Notes under the pieces: generated by a model | Databases searched by the model: none | Told to the model about the DNA's origin: nothing | The model's input: the letters and a program-made list of their open reading frames with translations, nothing else | NCBI RefSeq assembly: GCF_004310335.1 | Contig: NZ_SIRS01000002.1 | Coordinates: forward strand, 434,001-498,000 | Length of the DNA: 64,000 nt | Direction of reading: 5' to 3' | DNA from: Hyunsoonleella pacifica | GTDB lineage: Bacteria; Bacteroidota; Bacteroidia; Flavobacteriales; Flavobacteriaceae | Translations under genes and position numbers: made by a program | Shown: one piece after another, positions 43,284-53,098 of the stretch | Layout: the number at the start of each line of letters is the position of its first letter | How positions within the stretch are numbered: position 1 is the stretch's first letter

Positions 43284-44180
43284 CTATTTTTCAATGACTA
43301 ATTGCTGACCGATACGCAAAACCGAATTTCTCCGTATAGTATTCACTTTACATAAAGAAGCAATAGTAACCTCGTTTCGTTTAGATATTCTAGAAAGTGT
43401 ATCTCCAGGTTTTACAATATAAATTGAACGTTGTTTTACCAAACTAGCTAAAGCATCTTCTTCAGTAAGTAAAGGCTTTATTTTGCTTTGCTTTTTAGAA
43501 TTATGCGCAATAGGTTGGGTCCATTTTTTGGTTACCCAGATTTCTTGAGCTCTTATAGTATTACTACTATCAAAATTAAAAATATACTCAGGGTTAATAG
43601 AAGTCCCTTTATAATTTACCACTAGATGTAGATGACTTCCTCTGGCATTACCAGAGACACCACCCTTGCCGAGATATCCACCTTTAGCAACGGTATCATT
43701 TTCTTTTACGTCATATTTAGATAAATGTGCATAAACAGTTTCTAATCCATTATAATGCCTAACTACAACAGTCCTTCCGTGACCTCTAGTATATCTTGCC
43801 ATACGTACAATACCTCCAAACATAGAATAAATACTGTCACCAGTAATTAAATCAATATCAATACCTTTATGTGGTCTGCCATATCTCCAACCATAACGTG
43901 ACGTCACTATTTTTTTCTTTTTGATAGGTGGGGCATAGGTGGAGTCTTCAAACGTTAGTTTTAATGGAAACTTTAAATCCTCAGCATATTTGTAGGGATT
44001 ATATACTGTACTTATCCAATATTCTCCTTTTACATCTGGCTTTTCAAGATTAATAGAATCTACAGTTGTGGTCATAGAATCCACCACAATATCAATTTCT
44101 ATAGGTTTTAAGAAGTTATATTTTTGAGCGTTTGATTGAAAACTTAATACTGTAAGTACAATACAAAATAATACTTTCAT
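43284..44180 (-). CDS. M23 family metallopeptidase with LysM domain
   Basis: A 298-residue secreted cell-wall endopeptidase. Signal peptide (1-18, ending QSNA). The LytM/M23 domain (about 95-195) has RPHKGIDID (zinc His and Asp), VYAHLSKY and HLHLVV (zinc His pair). A C-terminal LysM (about 252-298, IYIVKPGDTLSRISKRNEVTIASLC) binds peptidoglycan. This reversed order (M23 first, LysM last) is common in Flavobacteriia. Acts in the periplasm on peptidoglycan cross-links. Confidence 0.92.
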   Translation of the reverse strand: MKVLFCIVLTVLSFQSNAQKYNFLKPIEIDIVVDSMTTTVDSINLEKPDVKGEYWISTVYNPYKYAEDLKFPLKLTFEDSTYAPPIKKKKIVTSRYGWRYGRPHKGIDIDLITGDSIYSMFGGIVRMARYTRGHGRTVVVRHYNGLETVYAHLSKYDVKENDTVAKGGYLGKGGVSGNARGSHLHLVVNYKGTSINPEYIFNFDSSNTIRAQEIWVTKKWTQPIAHNSKKQSKIKPLLTEEDALASLVKQRSIYIVKPGDTLSRISKRNEVTIASLCKVNTIRRNSVLRIGQQLVIEK

Positions 44181-44332
44181 GAGGGATTAAAGACTTATTT
44201 TTAGTTGGATGATCGCAAATTTAAGCATTTCAGCGATACTATTAATAATAAGTTATTAAGATATGTTTAATGTCTGTTTGATATAATTTAACTATGAAAT
44301 GTACGACTAGGTTTTATAAAAATGATAGTCTA

Positions 44333-46423
44333 TTAACTTCTATTCCTATTACTTTTTACCACAAAAATAACTAAGCCAATCACTATTAATGACATAAGAC
44401 CTATAACCCAATACAGTATCGTTGTTATACTTGAAGTAAAGTTATTACTAAATAAGGGCGCATCAAAATTACCACTATTTGCTTCGCTTTTTGGAATATA
44501 AATGTAATAGCCCAAAATTTGTTCTACCTCTTTAATTTTCGTGTAATATTCTTCAAAGTCTTCAGGTTTTACATAGCTGGTTTTATTTTTATATTCATAA
44601 TTTATATATAGAATATCTTGTGTGGGGTTCATTTTAGATGTTATTGAAAAATCAAAACTCTTAGAATTTACACTACTGTTATCTTTAGAAATAGGCCATC
44701 TTCTTGGTAGCTTAACTGTAATCTGATGTTTTTTATGCGTTGGATAATATAAGGCAAATGGTGTTTCACGTTGTGTTTCGTTAGGTAAGATAAAAACATC
44801 CAATATACTGTATGGTGTAAATTCTACGGCTATATTTTTATCGTTTCCTACCATTGATTTCCATATATCATTGATTTTGTATGATTCTTCCACTAGTATT
44901 TCATTTGACAAGCTATCATCATCAAAAACAGGATCTTTTAAAGATTCAACTCCATCATAAAGATTGTCATAATAGCTTTTAAAATCTTTACGTAATGATG
45001 ATATACTATTCGATTTATATCGTGACCTTATGATATCTGCTTCAGCTTCTTTATATACAGTCATAGTATTTAAAGTGCCAGGGCCACCTACTGTGGGTAA
45101 ATTAAATGTATCAAACACCTCAACCAAATTTTCACTTTTAGTGGTAATCTGCTCTAAGGCTGTATTACCCTGTTTTATAACTAAAGCTTTTCCGTAATTT
45201 GTGAAGGGAACTGACTTATAATTTCCAGATTGATTGCTATTAGTGGGGTCATAAAACAAATTTGTATTTGTACTATCAATAACTTTAACCACTACATGAT
45301 CAAATACTTTAGGAGAGGGTAAAAATTGATGAAGAGATTCGCCATATACTGTATTAATAAGTACAGGGTATGCCTTAATACCCATACTACGAAGCATGGT
45401 AACCATAAGCCAGCTTTTATCTTTACAATCTCCAAAACGTTGCTCTAATACTTTATTTGGAGAAAAAGGCTTATATGCCCCAATACCAGACTCTAAACCA
45501 AGATATCTAATATCATCTTGTACAAACTTAAGTGTCGCAAATATGCGCTCGCCTTCATATTCAGTACTGCTTTTTATTTTTTCAATTACATCTTTTAGTG
45601 TCTGCGATGGTTTAACGTTGTCTTGATATATGTTCAAGGCCCAGTCTACAACACTCTTCCAAGTTTCAAAATCGGTAACAAATAGGTTTTGGTAAGAAAG
45701 ATACCAACTTGGTGTATTCTCTTCAAATTTCGGAGCTTTTGTTAACGTGGTTGTCCAATTATAGGTTGTATACCCTTTATATTTCCCTGTTTTTGGTGTA
45801 ATGTCTGAATTTAGACTCTTATATTTTAAGTTCTTATTAGAGATTAAGTAATAATTAATTTTCCCTACAGGCTGAAAGTCGTTAAGTGCAGTACCTCCAG
45901 AAAAATGGTTTCCATGTATAGGGTTAAAACCTTTAATAGTATAGCTTACATCCACAATATCACCATTTCTTATATCAGCTAAATTAGCTATCGCATTAAG
46001 GCTACCGTCATAAATATAGCTTTCAGCATTAGATTCTTGTCGAATACTCTGAAAATCATTTACGTTAAGTTTATTAATGGTTTTTCCTTGCCTAATTACA
46101 GTAATACCATGTAGAAATAACTGTTGGTATGTAGGGTCGTAATTAATAGATATTGATGATCCATCTTGTACACCAACATTATCTGTTATTTTACGAACAA
46201 AACGAATATAACGTTCCTTTTTAGGGATATGAATTTGCTCATCACTAAGTAGCGTTAATAAGCCATAAGAAATCTCATCTAAATCAATTTCAGGAGTTTT
46301 ATCATAAGATTGTTTTACAACCCATACTGGTGTATCACTTACTTTTATTTGTGCACAAAATACATTGAAACTAAAAAGAAATATTGTGGCAAAAAGATAG
46401 AAGTTATTGGCTTTAAGAATCAT
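44333..46423 (-). CDS. DUF3857 and transglutaminase-like domain protein
   Basis: A 696-residue exported protein anchored by a C-terminal transmembrane helix (TTILYWVIGLMSLIVIGLVIFVVK). The N-terminal signal is followed by a DUF3857 domain (about 45-210), then a transglutaminase-like domain with the catalytic triad Cys in FGDCKDKSWL, His in FDHVVVKVI and Asp in LFYDPTN. A DUF2569-like beta region follows. These proteins are widespread in Bacteroidota and thought to act on periplasmic peptides or proteins; activity unknown. Monocistronic. Confidence 0.9.
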   Translation of the reverse strand: MILKANNFYLFATIFLFSFNVFCAQIKVSDTPVWVVKQSYDKTPEIDLDEISYGLLTLLSDEQIHIPKKERYIRFVRKITDNVGVQDGSSISINYDPTYQQLFLHGITVIRQGKTINKLNVNDFQSIRQESNAESYIYDGSLNAIANLADIRNGDIVDVSYTIKGFNPIHGNHFSGGTALNDFQPVGKINYYLISNKNLKYKSLNSDITPKTGKYKGYTTYNWTTTLTKAPKFEENTPSWYLSYQNLFVTDFETWKSVVDWALNIYQDNVKPSQTLKDVIEKIKSSTEYEGERIFATLKFVQDDIRYLGLESGIGAYKPFSPNKVLEQRFGDCKDKSWLMVTMLRSMGIKAYPVLINTVYGESLHQFLPSPKVFDHVVVKVIDSTNTNLFYDPTNSNQSGNYKSVPFTNYGKALVIKQGNTALEQITTKSENLVEVFDTFNLPTVGGPGTLNTMTVYKEAEADIIRSRYKSNSISSLRKDFKSYYDNLYDGVESLKDPVFDDDSLSNEILVEESYKINDIWKSMVGNDKNIAVEFTPYSILDVFILPNETQRETPFALYYPTHKKHQITVKLPRRWPISKDNSSVNSKSFDFSITSKMNPTQDILYINYEYKNKTSYVKPEDFEEYYTKIKEVEQILGYYIYIPKSEANSGNFDAPLFSNNFTSSITTILYWVIGLMSLIVIGLVIFVVKSNRNRS

Positions 46424-46772
46424 AATGATGGATTAAAAAACAAATAAACTAAAAATATTACGCAAATTTGGGTAGCATAACGTATATAATTTCACATGAA
46501 CGATTTATTCACTTGTGCCTATATCAATAACTATGAAATTCATTAATTAGAATACTAATTCATTGTTATTACACGTTTTAATCATTTTATACTGTCTCTA
46601 ATTTCCTGTTAAATTTATTATATTTACATGCATTACTTCATAATAAGTAGTGTTGTTCTTTCTAATATTTCACTATATAAATAATTTATAAATTACCTGT
46701 TATTGGGTATTCTTAGCCTGCAATAAAGAATATACATTGTAAAATAATTAATGTATAAACAAAAAGTAAATT
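46424..46772. other. AT-rich divergent promoter region
   Basis: About 350 bases between the transglutaminase-like gene (leftward) and the three-gene unknown operon (rightward). It is extremely AT-rich. A 16-base match, TACCTGTTATTGGGTA at 46694-46709, resembles the palindrome of the two-component operon (13 of 16) but lacks the second box, so it is not called an operator. Nothing else supported. Confidence 0.4.
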
Positions 46773-47084
46773 ATGGCTTGCGAAAAATTTATTGTAAAAG
46801 AGGTTTCTAAGAGCATGGTCGAAAGAATTATTAAAGCACTATTAAGAGCTGGTGCTTCTGTAAAAGGCGATAATCCTTGGGATATAATGTTAGAAGATAA
46901 AAATATAGTACTTATTGCTGATTGGTATGAGTCTACGAATACGCTAAGTATAAAAATTACTCGCAAACCATTTTTAGCCCCTTGTAGGGTGGTTGTAAAT
47001 AGATTGAAAGAAGAAATAGAAAAATCTAAACTTCAAAATTTAGAAGATGATATCTTTGATTTTAATTTGAATATAGATGCTTAA
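46773..47084 (+). CDS. Hypothetical protein, first gene of a three-gene operon
   Basis: A 103-residue soluble protein with no signal or membrane segment. It is of alpha/beta character: FIVKEVSKSMVERIIKALLRAGASVKGDN, then IVLIADWYESTNTLSIKITRKP, then an acidic helical tail. Alternation of charged and hydrophobic residues suggests a small globular domain, perhaps a binding or chaperone partner of the membrane proteins that follow 13 bases later. Not recognised. Confidence 0.65.
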   Translation: MACEKFIVKEVSKSMVERIIKALLRAGASVKGDNPWDIMLEDKNIVLIADWYESTNTLSIKITRKPFLAPCRVVVNRLKEEIEKSKLQNLEDDIFDFNLNIDA

Positions 47085-47097
47085 AATATAAATTAAT

Positions 47098-47505
47098 ATG
47101 CAGTCTTTGTATTGGGTAGTTTCCGCTGTAATAGTATTAGCTGTACTGATTCTCTTTGCGTTAGAGATAATAGCTAAATTGAACAATGTTCCTAATGATA
47201 ATGTTAATGAGTTAATTAGACAATGGGCTTATGATAAGTACTACTTTATTACGTTTTGTTTTGGTGTAATTTCTGGGCACCTTTTTCTAGGGATAACTTA
47301 TAGGTGGTTTGATTGCCAAACTTTAGGAATAAATTTGGATTGTGGCATTTTTGATGTTCTTGTAATAGCAGTTTTAGTTTCAATTTTTCTTATTAGTGGA
47401 TTGGTGTCTAAATTTAAAACTTCAAATGTGTTTTTTCATTTTTTGTTGCTAATCTGTGGGCTGTTTGCAGGTCACTTTATTTGGAGCATGAATATTTTCG
47501 TTTAA
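47098..47505 (+). CDS. Four-helix membrane protein of unknown function
   Basis: A 135-residue membrane protein with about four transmembrane helices. Two of them carry the pattern FGVISGHLFLG and GLFAGHFIW, that is G-x-x-x-G-H near an aromatic, which recurs in the last helix of the next protein (GVIAGYLFW). A Cys pair (DCQTLGINLDCG) lies in the periplasmic or cytoplasmic loop between helices 2 and 3. No family recognised; the shared helix motif hints at partners that pack together. Confidence 0.65.
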   Translation: MQSLYWVVSAVIVLAVLILFALEIIAKLNNVPNDNVNELIRQWAYDKYYFITFCFGVISGHLFLGITYRWFDCQTLGINLDCGIFDVLVIAVLVSIFLISGLVSKFKTSNVFFHFLLLICGLFAGHFIWSMNIFV

Positions 47506-47517
47506 ATAATTATCAAT

Positions 47518-48087
47518 ATGAAAAACCAAATAAATAGCTTAGTAAAAATAGCGAACAGTGAAGGCGCAAAGAAGTTCAAGAAAATTATCTTTTTTGTTTT
47601 TATTGCATTAGTAGTTTTAGATATTGTATTTGTTTCTTTTTCACAATTCCCAACTATTAGTAGAGTTATTTATAACTCATCGCCTAAGTTTATTGTGCTA
47701 ATTTGGTTGTTTGGTTTATTTATTTCCAATGTGTTTTTACAACGAAAAGTATCAAATAATATAAATTTTGTTTGGAACTTAATCATACTTGTCATTATAT
47801 CTGTTGGATTTATAATTATAGGAAACAAAATTATAATAAGTGATGATGTTAAATGTTCTAACTATCAAACTATTATAAAAAAGGTGGAAATTAAATATGT
47901 TACCAGAGTACTATGTCAAGAATTTGAGAGTGATTCTTTTCATTATGAAAATAGAGATTGCGAGACTCTTAACTGTAATAGTAAGGTAGGTTTTAAATTA
48001 GATTTAACAAATGAAATGAAACTATTAATACTTGTACTTGGAGTAATTGCAGGATATCTATTTTGGCCTAAAATAATAGAAACATAA
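47518..48087 (+). CDS. Membrane protein of unknown function
   Basis: A 189-residue protein with four predicted transmembrane helices (about residues 24-44, 57-75, 84-104 and 166-186) and one soluble loop of about 60 residues between helices 3 and 4. That loop is Cys-containing (SDDVKCSNYQ, TRVLCQEFESD, NRDCETLNCNS), suggesting an extracytoplasmic domain with disulfides. The last helix has GVIAGYLFW, echoing the preceding protein. Ends the three-gene unit; function unknown. Confidence 0.65.
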   Translation: MKNQINSLVKIANSEGAKKFKKIIFFVFIALVVLDIVFVSFSQFPTISRVIYNSSPKFIVLIWLFGLFISNVFLQRKVSNNINFVWNLIILVIISVGFIIIGNKIIISDDVKCSNYQTIIKKVEIKYVTRVLCQEFESDSFHYENRDCETLNCNSKVGFKLDLTNEMKLLILVLGVIAGYLFWPKIIET

Positions 48088-48281
48088 GTAGCTTTACTAT
48101 TACTTTTTTCCATCAAGATGTAAATTATAACTACTTAAAATTGAATATTTCCACAAAAATTTCATAATACTAGTGTTTTTACAATAAAAGCCTTATGCAT
48201 TTTGTACAGTAAAGTTAGGCATATCATGGTATTTGATATACTATAAAATATAATCAATATTTTAGTAGAAAATTTGCTCTT

Positions 48282-49871
48282 TTGAAGACCATAATATTTG
48301 TTATAGTATTTCTTTGTCTACAATTAAAAATCAATGCACAGCAACTAGATTCGCTAATAACTGAGCTGGAGTCTACTATGAATATGCATCAAGATTATGA
48401 TTTGCAAAAAGAAAAACAAATCAGAAACCTTCTTACTCATAGAAATGAGACTACAGATTTAGAAAAAATATACGCGTTTAATAACTCTCTTTTCAAGATC
48501 TATCAATTCTATAATTTTAATAATGCACTTAGATATATAGAAGGTAACATTCAAATTGCAAATCAATTAGAGAACTTATCATATATTAATGAATCGAAAC
48601 TTAAATTAGGGCTATTACTCGTAAATACAGGTCGTTATAAAGAGTCAATTGATGCTTTGAATGAAGTGGTTAAAAAAACACTTCCTAATATCTTATTAGA
48701 TAACTATTACATTGCTTTTAGTGAAGGGTATTCTGGTTTGGCCTTTAATACAACTGTTAACAGTAGTAAATTAAATTATACTCAATTATACTTAGCGTAT
48801 CAAGACTCATTATACTCAAGGCTTAAATTAGATTCTGAAGAAGCTTTGAGAGTAAAAGAAAAGGAATTTAGAGATAATAGAAATCTTAAAATGGCGCTAG
48901 AGATAAATAACCAGCGCTTATCTAAAGTAAATGACGGTTCAAGACTATTTTCATTGATAACTTTTGAAAGATCATTGCTTTATGAATTAGAAGGTAATAT
49001 TACTGAACAAAAAAAGTACTTAGTTCTATCTGCAATTTCTGATATTAAATCTTCAGTAAAGGATAATGCATCTTTAGGGACACTTGCAAAAATACTTTTT
49101 AAAGAAGGCGATATAGATCGTGCTCATCGTTATATTAATTTTTCCTATGATGATGCAGAATTTTATAATTCTAATTTACGTTTTGTAAATATTGCTAATA
49201 GTATGCCTTTAATAACAAAGGCTTATGAGGAAAAAACAGCTAAACAAAAAGAGCGTCTACAAGAACTGCTAATATTCATAAGTATACTTTCTGTATTTTT
49301 ATTAGTTGCTGTCTATCTTATCTATAAGCAAGTTCAAAAAGTTTCATTAGCTAGAAATGAATTAAAAACAGCAAATGAAGATTTAAGAAAATTATATAAA
49401 GAACTTTCAGAAGTTGATAAAATAAAAGAACACTACATAGGTAATTTTTTAAACCTTTATTCAGAATACATCTCAAAATTAGATGTTTATAGAAAATTAG
49501 TAAGTAAATATGTAAACGCAAATCAGATGAATGCTTTACTAAAGCTTTCTAAATCTAAGCAATTAATTGATGAAGAATTAGAGATTTTTAATAAAAATTT
49601 TGATAGTTCATTTTTGCATATCTACCCAGACTTTGTTGATGCAGTTAACAAACTACTTAAGCAAGACAATCAAATACATCTTGAAGATAAGACCAAACTT
49701 AATACTGAATTACGGATTTTGGCATTAATAAAATTGGGAATAACAAGCAGTTCTAAAATTGCAAAAATCTTACGATATTCAGTAAATACAATTTACAACT
49801 ATAGGGCGTCAATTAAAAGTATGTCAAAAGACAAAGCTTTGTTTGAGGATTTGATAAAAAAAATACAATAA
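48282..49871 (+). CDS. DUF6377 domain protein, probable regulator of the polysaccharide locus
   Basis: A 529-residue protein with a signal-like N-terminus (IIFVIVFLCLQLKINAQ), a periplasmic TPR-like region (30-325), a transmembrane helix (about 328-348, LLIFISILSVFLLVAVYLIY), a coiled coil and the C-terminal DUF6377 domain with HYIGNFLNLYSEYISKLDVYRK and a LuxR-like helix-turn-helix (LGITSSSKIAKILRYSVNTIYNYR). This membrane-spanning sensor/regulator type typically sits beside susCD pairs. The start is a TTG at 48282. It would sense sugar outside and act at the locus promoter. Confidence 0.85.
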   Translation: MKTIIFVIVFLCLQLKINAQQLDSLITELESTMNMHQDYDLQKEKQIRNLLTHRNETTDLEKIYAFNNSLFKIYQFYNFNNALRYIEGNIQIANQLENLSYINESKLKLGLLLVNTGRYKESIDALNEVVKKTLPNILLDNYYIAFSEGYSGLAFNTTVNSSKLNYTQLYLAYQDSLYSRLKLDSEEALRVKEKEFRDNRNLKMALEINNQRLSKVNDGSRLFSLITFERSLLYELEGNITEQKKYLVLSAISDIKSSVKDNASLGTLAKILFKEGDIDRAHRYINFSYDDAEFYNSNLRFVNIANSMPLITKAYEEKTAKQKERLQELLIFISILSVFLLVAVYLIYKQVQKVSLARNELKTANEDLRKLYKELSEVDKIKEHYIGNFLNLYSEYISKLDVYRKLVSKYVNANQMNALLKLSKSKQLIDEELEIFNKNFDSSFLHIYPDFVDAVNKLLKQDNQIHLEDKTKLNTELRILALIKLGITSSSKIAKILRYSVNTIYNYRASIKSMSKDKALFEDLIKKIQ

Positions 49872-50105
49872 GATTTACAACTCTGTTTTTTCTTACCTTT
49901 TTTAATATCTAATCCTTAAAAAAAGGTGCTATTTTTTATTATTTCCATACTTTAAATCCACTTTTTGGTTTCAATAATAAATTATTAAATAATTGATTAT
50001 TAGTCAATTGTTGTGTTTTTGGGTTTTATTATATCCACTTTTTAAAGATTCCCTATTGTTATAAGTCTTATGTCAAAGTAAATTGCATCAAGAAAATTTT
50101 CAATC

Positions 50106-50143
50106 TAAACTTAACTAAATATTAATTTAAACTTAACTAAATA
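50106..50143 (+). repeat. 16-bp direct repeat in the susC leader
   Basis: TAAACTTAACTAAATA occurs at 50106-50121 and again at 50128-50143, period 22 bases, the second copy ending just before the susC start codon. Its placement in the untranslated leader suggests a role in transcript stability, translation or regulator binding, but AT-rich slippage is possible. Confidence 0.5.
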
Positions 50144-50144
50144 A

Positions 50145-53087
50145 ATGATACAACAAAAGTGGTTAACGATTGCAGTACTTATTTTATTTACTTGTCATTT
50201 TGCAATAGCTCAAACCAATGTTTCAGGGCTAGTTGTAGATAAGGATGATATACCATTACCTGGCGTTTCAATAATTATTAAAGGAACAGCTACAGGAACT
50301 ACAACAGATTTTGATGGTAATTATGCATTAAAAGAGGAGGTGACCAATTCTTCCATTCTTGTTTTTAGCTATTTGGGCTTTAAGACACAGGAAATACTTG
50401 TTAATGGACAAAGTGTTATTAATGTAAAATTAGAAGAGGATATTAGTACTCTAGATGAAGTAGTAGTAGTCGGTTATGGATCTCAACTTAAAAAAGATAT
50501 TACAGGAGCAGTAGCCACTATTGACGGAGATAGTTTTGAATCTAGACCTAACACACAAGTGGGGTCGTTATTACAAGGGCAATCATCAGGAGTACAAGTT
50601 ATCTCAAGTTCTGGTAAACCCTCCGCTGGTTTTAGTTTAAGAATTAGAGGTACCAATTCTATTAATGCTAGTAGTGAACCTTTGTATGTAGTAGATGGTG
50701 TACCTACAAATGATACTAGATCTATAAATCCAAGTGATATAGATACTATTACCGTTTTAAAAGATGCATCTTCTGCAGCTATTTATGGAGCTCAAGGTGC
50801 CAATGGTGTTGTTTTAATTACTACTAAAAGAGGAACAACATCTAAGCCTAAAGTTACTTTAGATGCCTATACTGGAGTATCTCAAGTTTGGAATACATTA
50901 CCTGTATTGAATGGCGAACAGTATCGAGATTTAATGACAGAAATGGGTTTAACTACAGATTGGGATAGTTTTACAGCACGCACAGATTGGCAAGATGAAA
51001 TATTTCAAAATGGATTTTCACAAAATTATCAAGCATCAGTTTCAGGAAAAGTAAATGGTACTAATTATTTTATCTCTGGAGGTTACCTGTCTCAAGAAGG
51101 AGCAGTTAGAAGTTCTGAGATAGAACGTAGTAATTTTAAGATTAATATAGATCAAGAAATAAACGATTGGCTAAAAGTAGGCACAAGAATAGCTTATACT
51201 ATATATAGAGATGTTGATGTTAATGATAACAATAGTGTAAATCAAGGAGGCGTACTTTTAGGCGCTTTAACAACGCCATCTATCATAGGAGTTTTTAGTG
51301 ATAATGGTATGTTTACAAGTAATCCATTTCAAAATTGGGAAAACCCATTAGCAAGTACAGATGGATTGGATAGAGAATTTAACGATCAACGTTTTTTAGG
51401 AAATATTTACTTAGAGGCTAAGTTTCTAAAAAATTTTAAATACCGTTTTAATTATGGTATAGATAATAGTCATGGTGTTTTTGATTCTTTTCTTGACCCT
51501 TTTAGAACCGGTTTTGGTGTTGCTATAGGTGGTCAAGGTATTAATAATACCAACAAAAAATCATATTACATTGTAGAGAATACAATAAGCTTTAATAAAA
51601 ATTATAATAAACATAAAGTTGAAGCATTAGTAGGTTCTGTTGCGCAAAAATTTAGATTTGAGGATAGTAGTATACAAACTAGAAATTTTGCGAGTGATGC
51701 CATAACAACGCCTAGTGGTGGTGCAGAACTGTTTTCGGCATCAGCATTTAAATCAGAAAGAGCAAATACCTCGTTTTTAAGCAGAATAAATTATGGCTAT
51801 GATGATAAGTATCTTGTAACTGCCAATTTTAGAGCTGATGGATCTAGTGTTTTTGGACCTGATAAACGTTGGGGGTATTTTCCATCATTTTCATTGGGGT
51901 GGCGTATGTCTAGAGAGAGTTTTATCAAAGACGACTCATTCATTAATGATTTAAAACTTAGAGCAGGATGGGGTATTGTAGGTAATGATAATATTGAAGC
52001 ATACAGTTATCTAGGGCGTGTTGGTTCTGGTGCCAATTATCCTTTTGCAGGAGTAGTGCAACCTGGAACTTTTCCTGCGTCTATAGAAAATTTAGAGCTT
52101 AAATGGGAAGAGTCTGAGCAAACTAATATAGGTATTGACATTGCACTATTTAGTAGTAGAATAAGCTTAACTGCAGATGCATACATTAAAAAGACAAAAG
52201 ATTTACTATTAAATGCACCGTTGCCAACAGCTACTGGTTTTGATAATGCCATAAGAAACATTGGTGTGATTGAAAACAGAGGATTAGAATTTGCGTTAAA
52301 TACGGTTAATATTGATACAAAAAACTTATCCTGGAATACTGGATTTAATATTTCATTTAATCGTAATGAAGTTGTTGATTTAGTAGGTCAAGAATTACTT
52401 CAAGGTGGTATTACTGGAGGTAGAGGAGAAGCAAGTTTGGTAAGAGAAGGGGAACCTTTAGGATCACTTTACGGTTATATTTTTGGAGGTGTAGATCCAG
52501 CAACAGGAAATGCGTTTTACATTGATAGAAATGGAAGCTCTACGTTTACACCAAGTTCAGATGATAGAACTATAATAGGCGATGCCAACCCAGATTTTTA
52601 TTATGGCGTTACAAATACTTTAAGTTATAAAGGGTTTGGTTTGTTTGTATTCTTGCAAGGTTCTCAAGGTAACGATATGCTAAATGTTACACGTATTGAA
52701 ACCGAGGGCATGATAGACCCTAAAAATCAATCAATAGCAGTTTTAAACAGGTGGCGTAATCCTGGAGATATTACCAATATTCCAAGATCAAGCTTTGGGA
52801 ATAGTGATAATTCAAGAGTGTCTACAAGGTTTATTGAAGATGCCTCATATTTAAGATTTAAAACCATCACTCTAAGCTATAATTTACCACAAAGTATTCT
52901 AGATAAGCTTGGTATATCAGCTTTAAAAATTTATGGAACAGGGGAGAATATCTTTACGATTACAAACTATTCTGGTTTCGACCCTGAAGTGAACGCTTTT
53001 GGCGGTAGCAATACGGTGCAAGGTATAGACTTTGGTACCTATCCACAAACCAGAAATTTAATATTTGGACTAAACGCAACATTTTAA
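50145..53087 (+). CDS. susC: SusC-like TonB-dependent outer-membrane transporter
   Basis: A 980-residue SusC/RagA protein. A signal peptide (1-22, ending AIAQ) is followed by a carboxypeptidase-regulatory-like domain (NVSGLVVDKDDIPLPGVSIIIKGT to LEEDIS), the TonB box/Ton-motif TLDEVVVVGYGSQ, the plug (KKDITGAVATIDG, SLLQGQSSGVQV, LYVVDGVP) and a beta barrel ending in the aromatic C-terminus GLNATF. It imports oligosaccharides captured by SusD, powered by TonB-ExbBD. SusD starts 11 bases downstream. Sits at the head of the locus after a 273-base regulatory gap. Confidence 0.95.
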   Translation: MIQQKWLTIAVLILFTCHFAIAQTNVSGLVVDKDDIPLPGVSIIIKGTATGTTTDFDGNYALKEEVTNSSILVFSYLGFKTQEILVNGQSVINVKLEEDISTLDEVVVVGYGSQLKKDITGAVATIDGDSFESRPNTQVGSLLQGQSSGVQVISSSGKPSAGFSLRIRGTNSINASSEPLYVVDGVPTNDTRSINPSDIDTITVLKDASSAAIYGAQGANGVVLITTKRGTTSKPKVTLDAYTGVSQVWNTLPVLNGEQYRDLMTEMGLTTDWDSFTARTDWQDEIFQNGFSQNYQASVSGKVNGTNYFISGGYLSQEGAVRSSEIERSNFKINIDQEINDWLKVGTRIAYTIYRDVDVNDNNSVNQGGVLLGALTTPSIIGVFSDNGMFTSNPFQNWENPLASTDGLDREFNDQRFLGNIYLEAKFLKNFKYRFNYGIDNSHGVFDSFLDPFRTGFGVAIGGQGINNTNKKSYYIVENTISFNKNYNKHKVEALVGSVAQKFRFEDSSIQTRNFASDAITTPSGGAELFSASAFKSERANTSFLSRINYGYDDKYLVTANFRADGSSVFGPDKRWGYFPSFSLGWRMSRESFIKDDSFINDLKLRAGWGIVGNDNIEAYSYLGRVGSGANYPFAGVVQPGTFPASIENLELKWEESEQTNIGIDIALFSSRISLTADAYIKKTKDLLLNAPLPTATGFDNAIRNIGVIENRGLEFALNTVNIDTKNLSWNTGFNISFNRNEVVDLVGQELLQGGITGGRGEASLVREGEPLGSLYGYIFGGVDPATGNAFYIDRNGSSTFTPSSDDRTIIGDANPDFYYGVTNTLSYKGFGLFVFLQGSQGNDMLNVTRIETEGMIDPKNQSIAVLNRWRNPGDITNIPRSSFGNSDNSRVSTRFIEDASYLRFKTITLSYNLPQSILDKLGISALKIYGTGENIFTITNYSGFDPEVNAFGGSNTVQGIDFGTYPQTRNLIFGLNATF

Positions 53088-53098
53088 AAAATATATCT

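Noticed and set aside
46694-46709. Third match to the two-component palindrome (TACCTGTTATTGGGTA)
   Set aside because: Matches at 13 of 16 bases, but a match of this quality can arise by chance in AT-rich DNA of this length, and the TATTGAAGTTT box at the fixed distance is missing.
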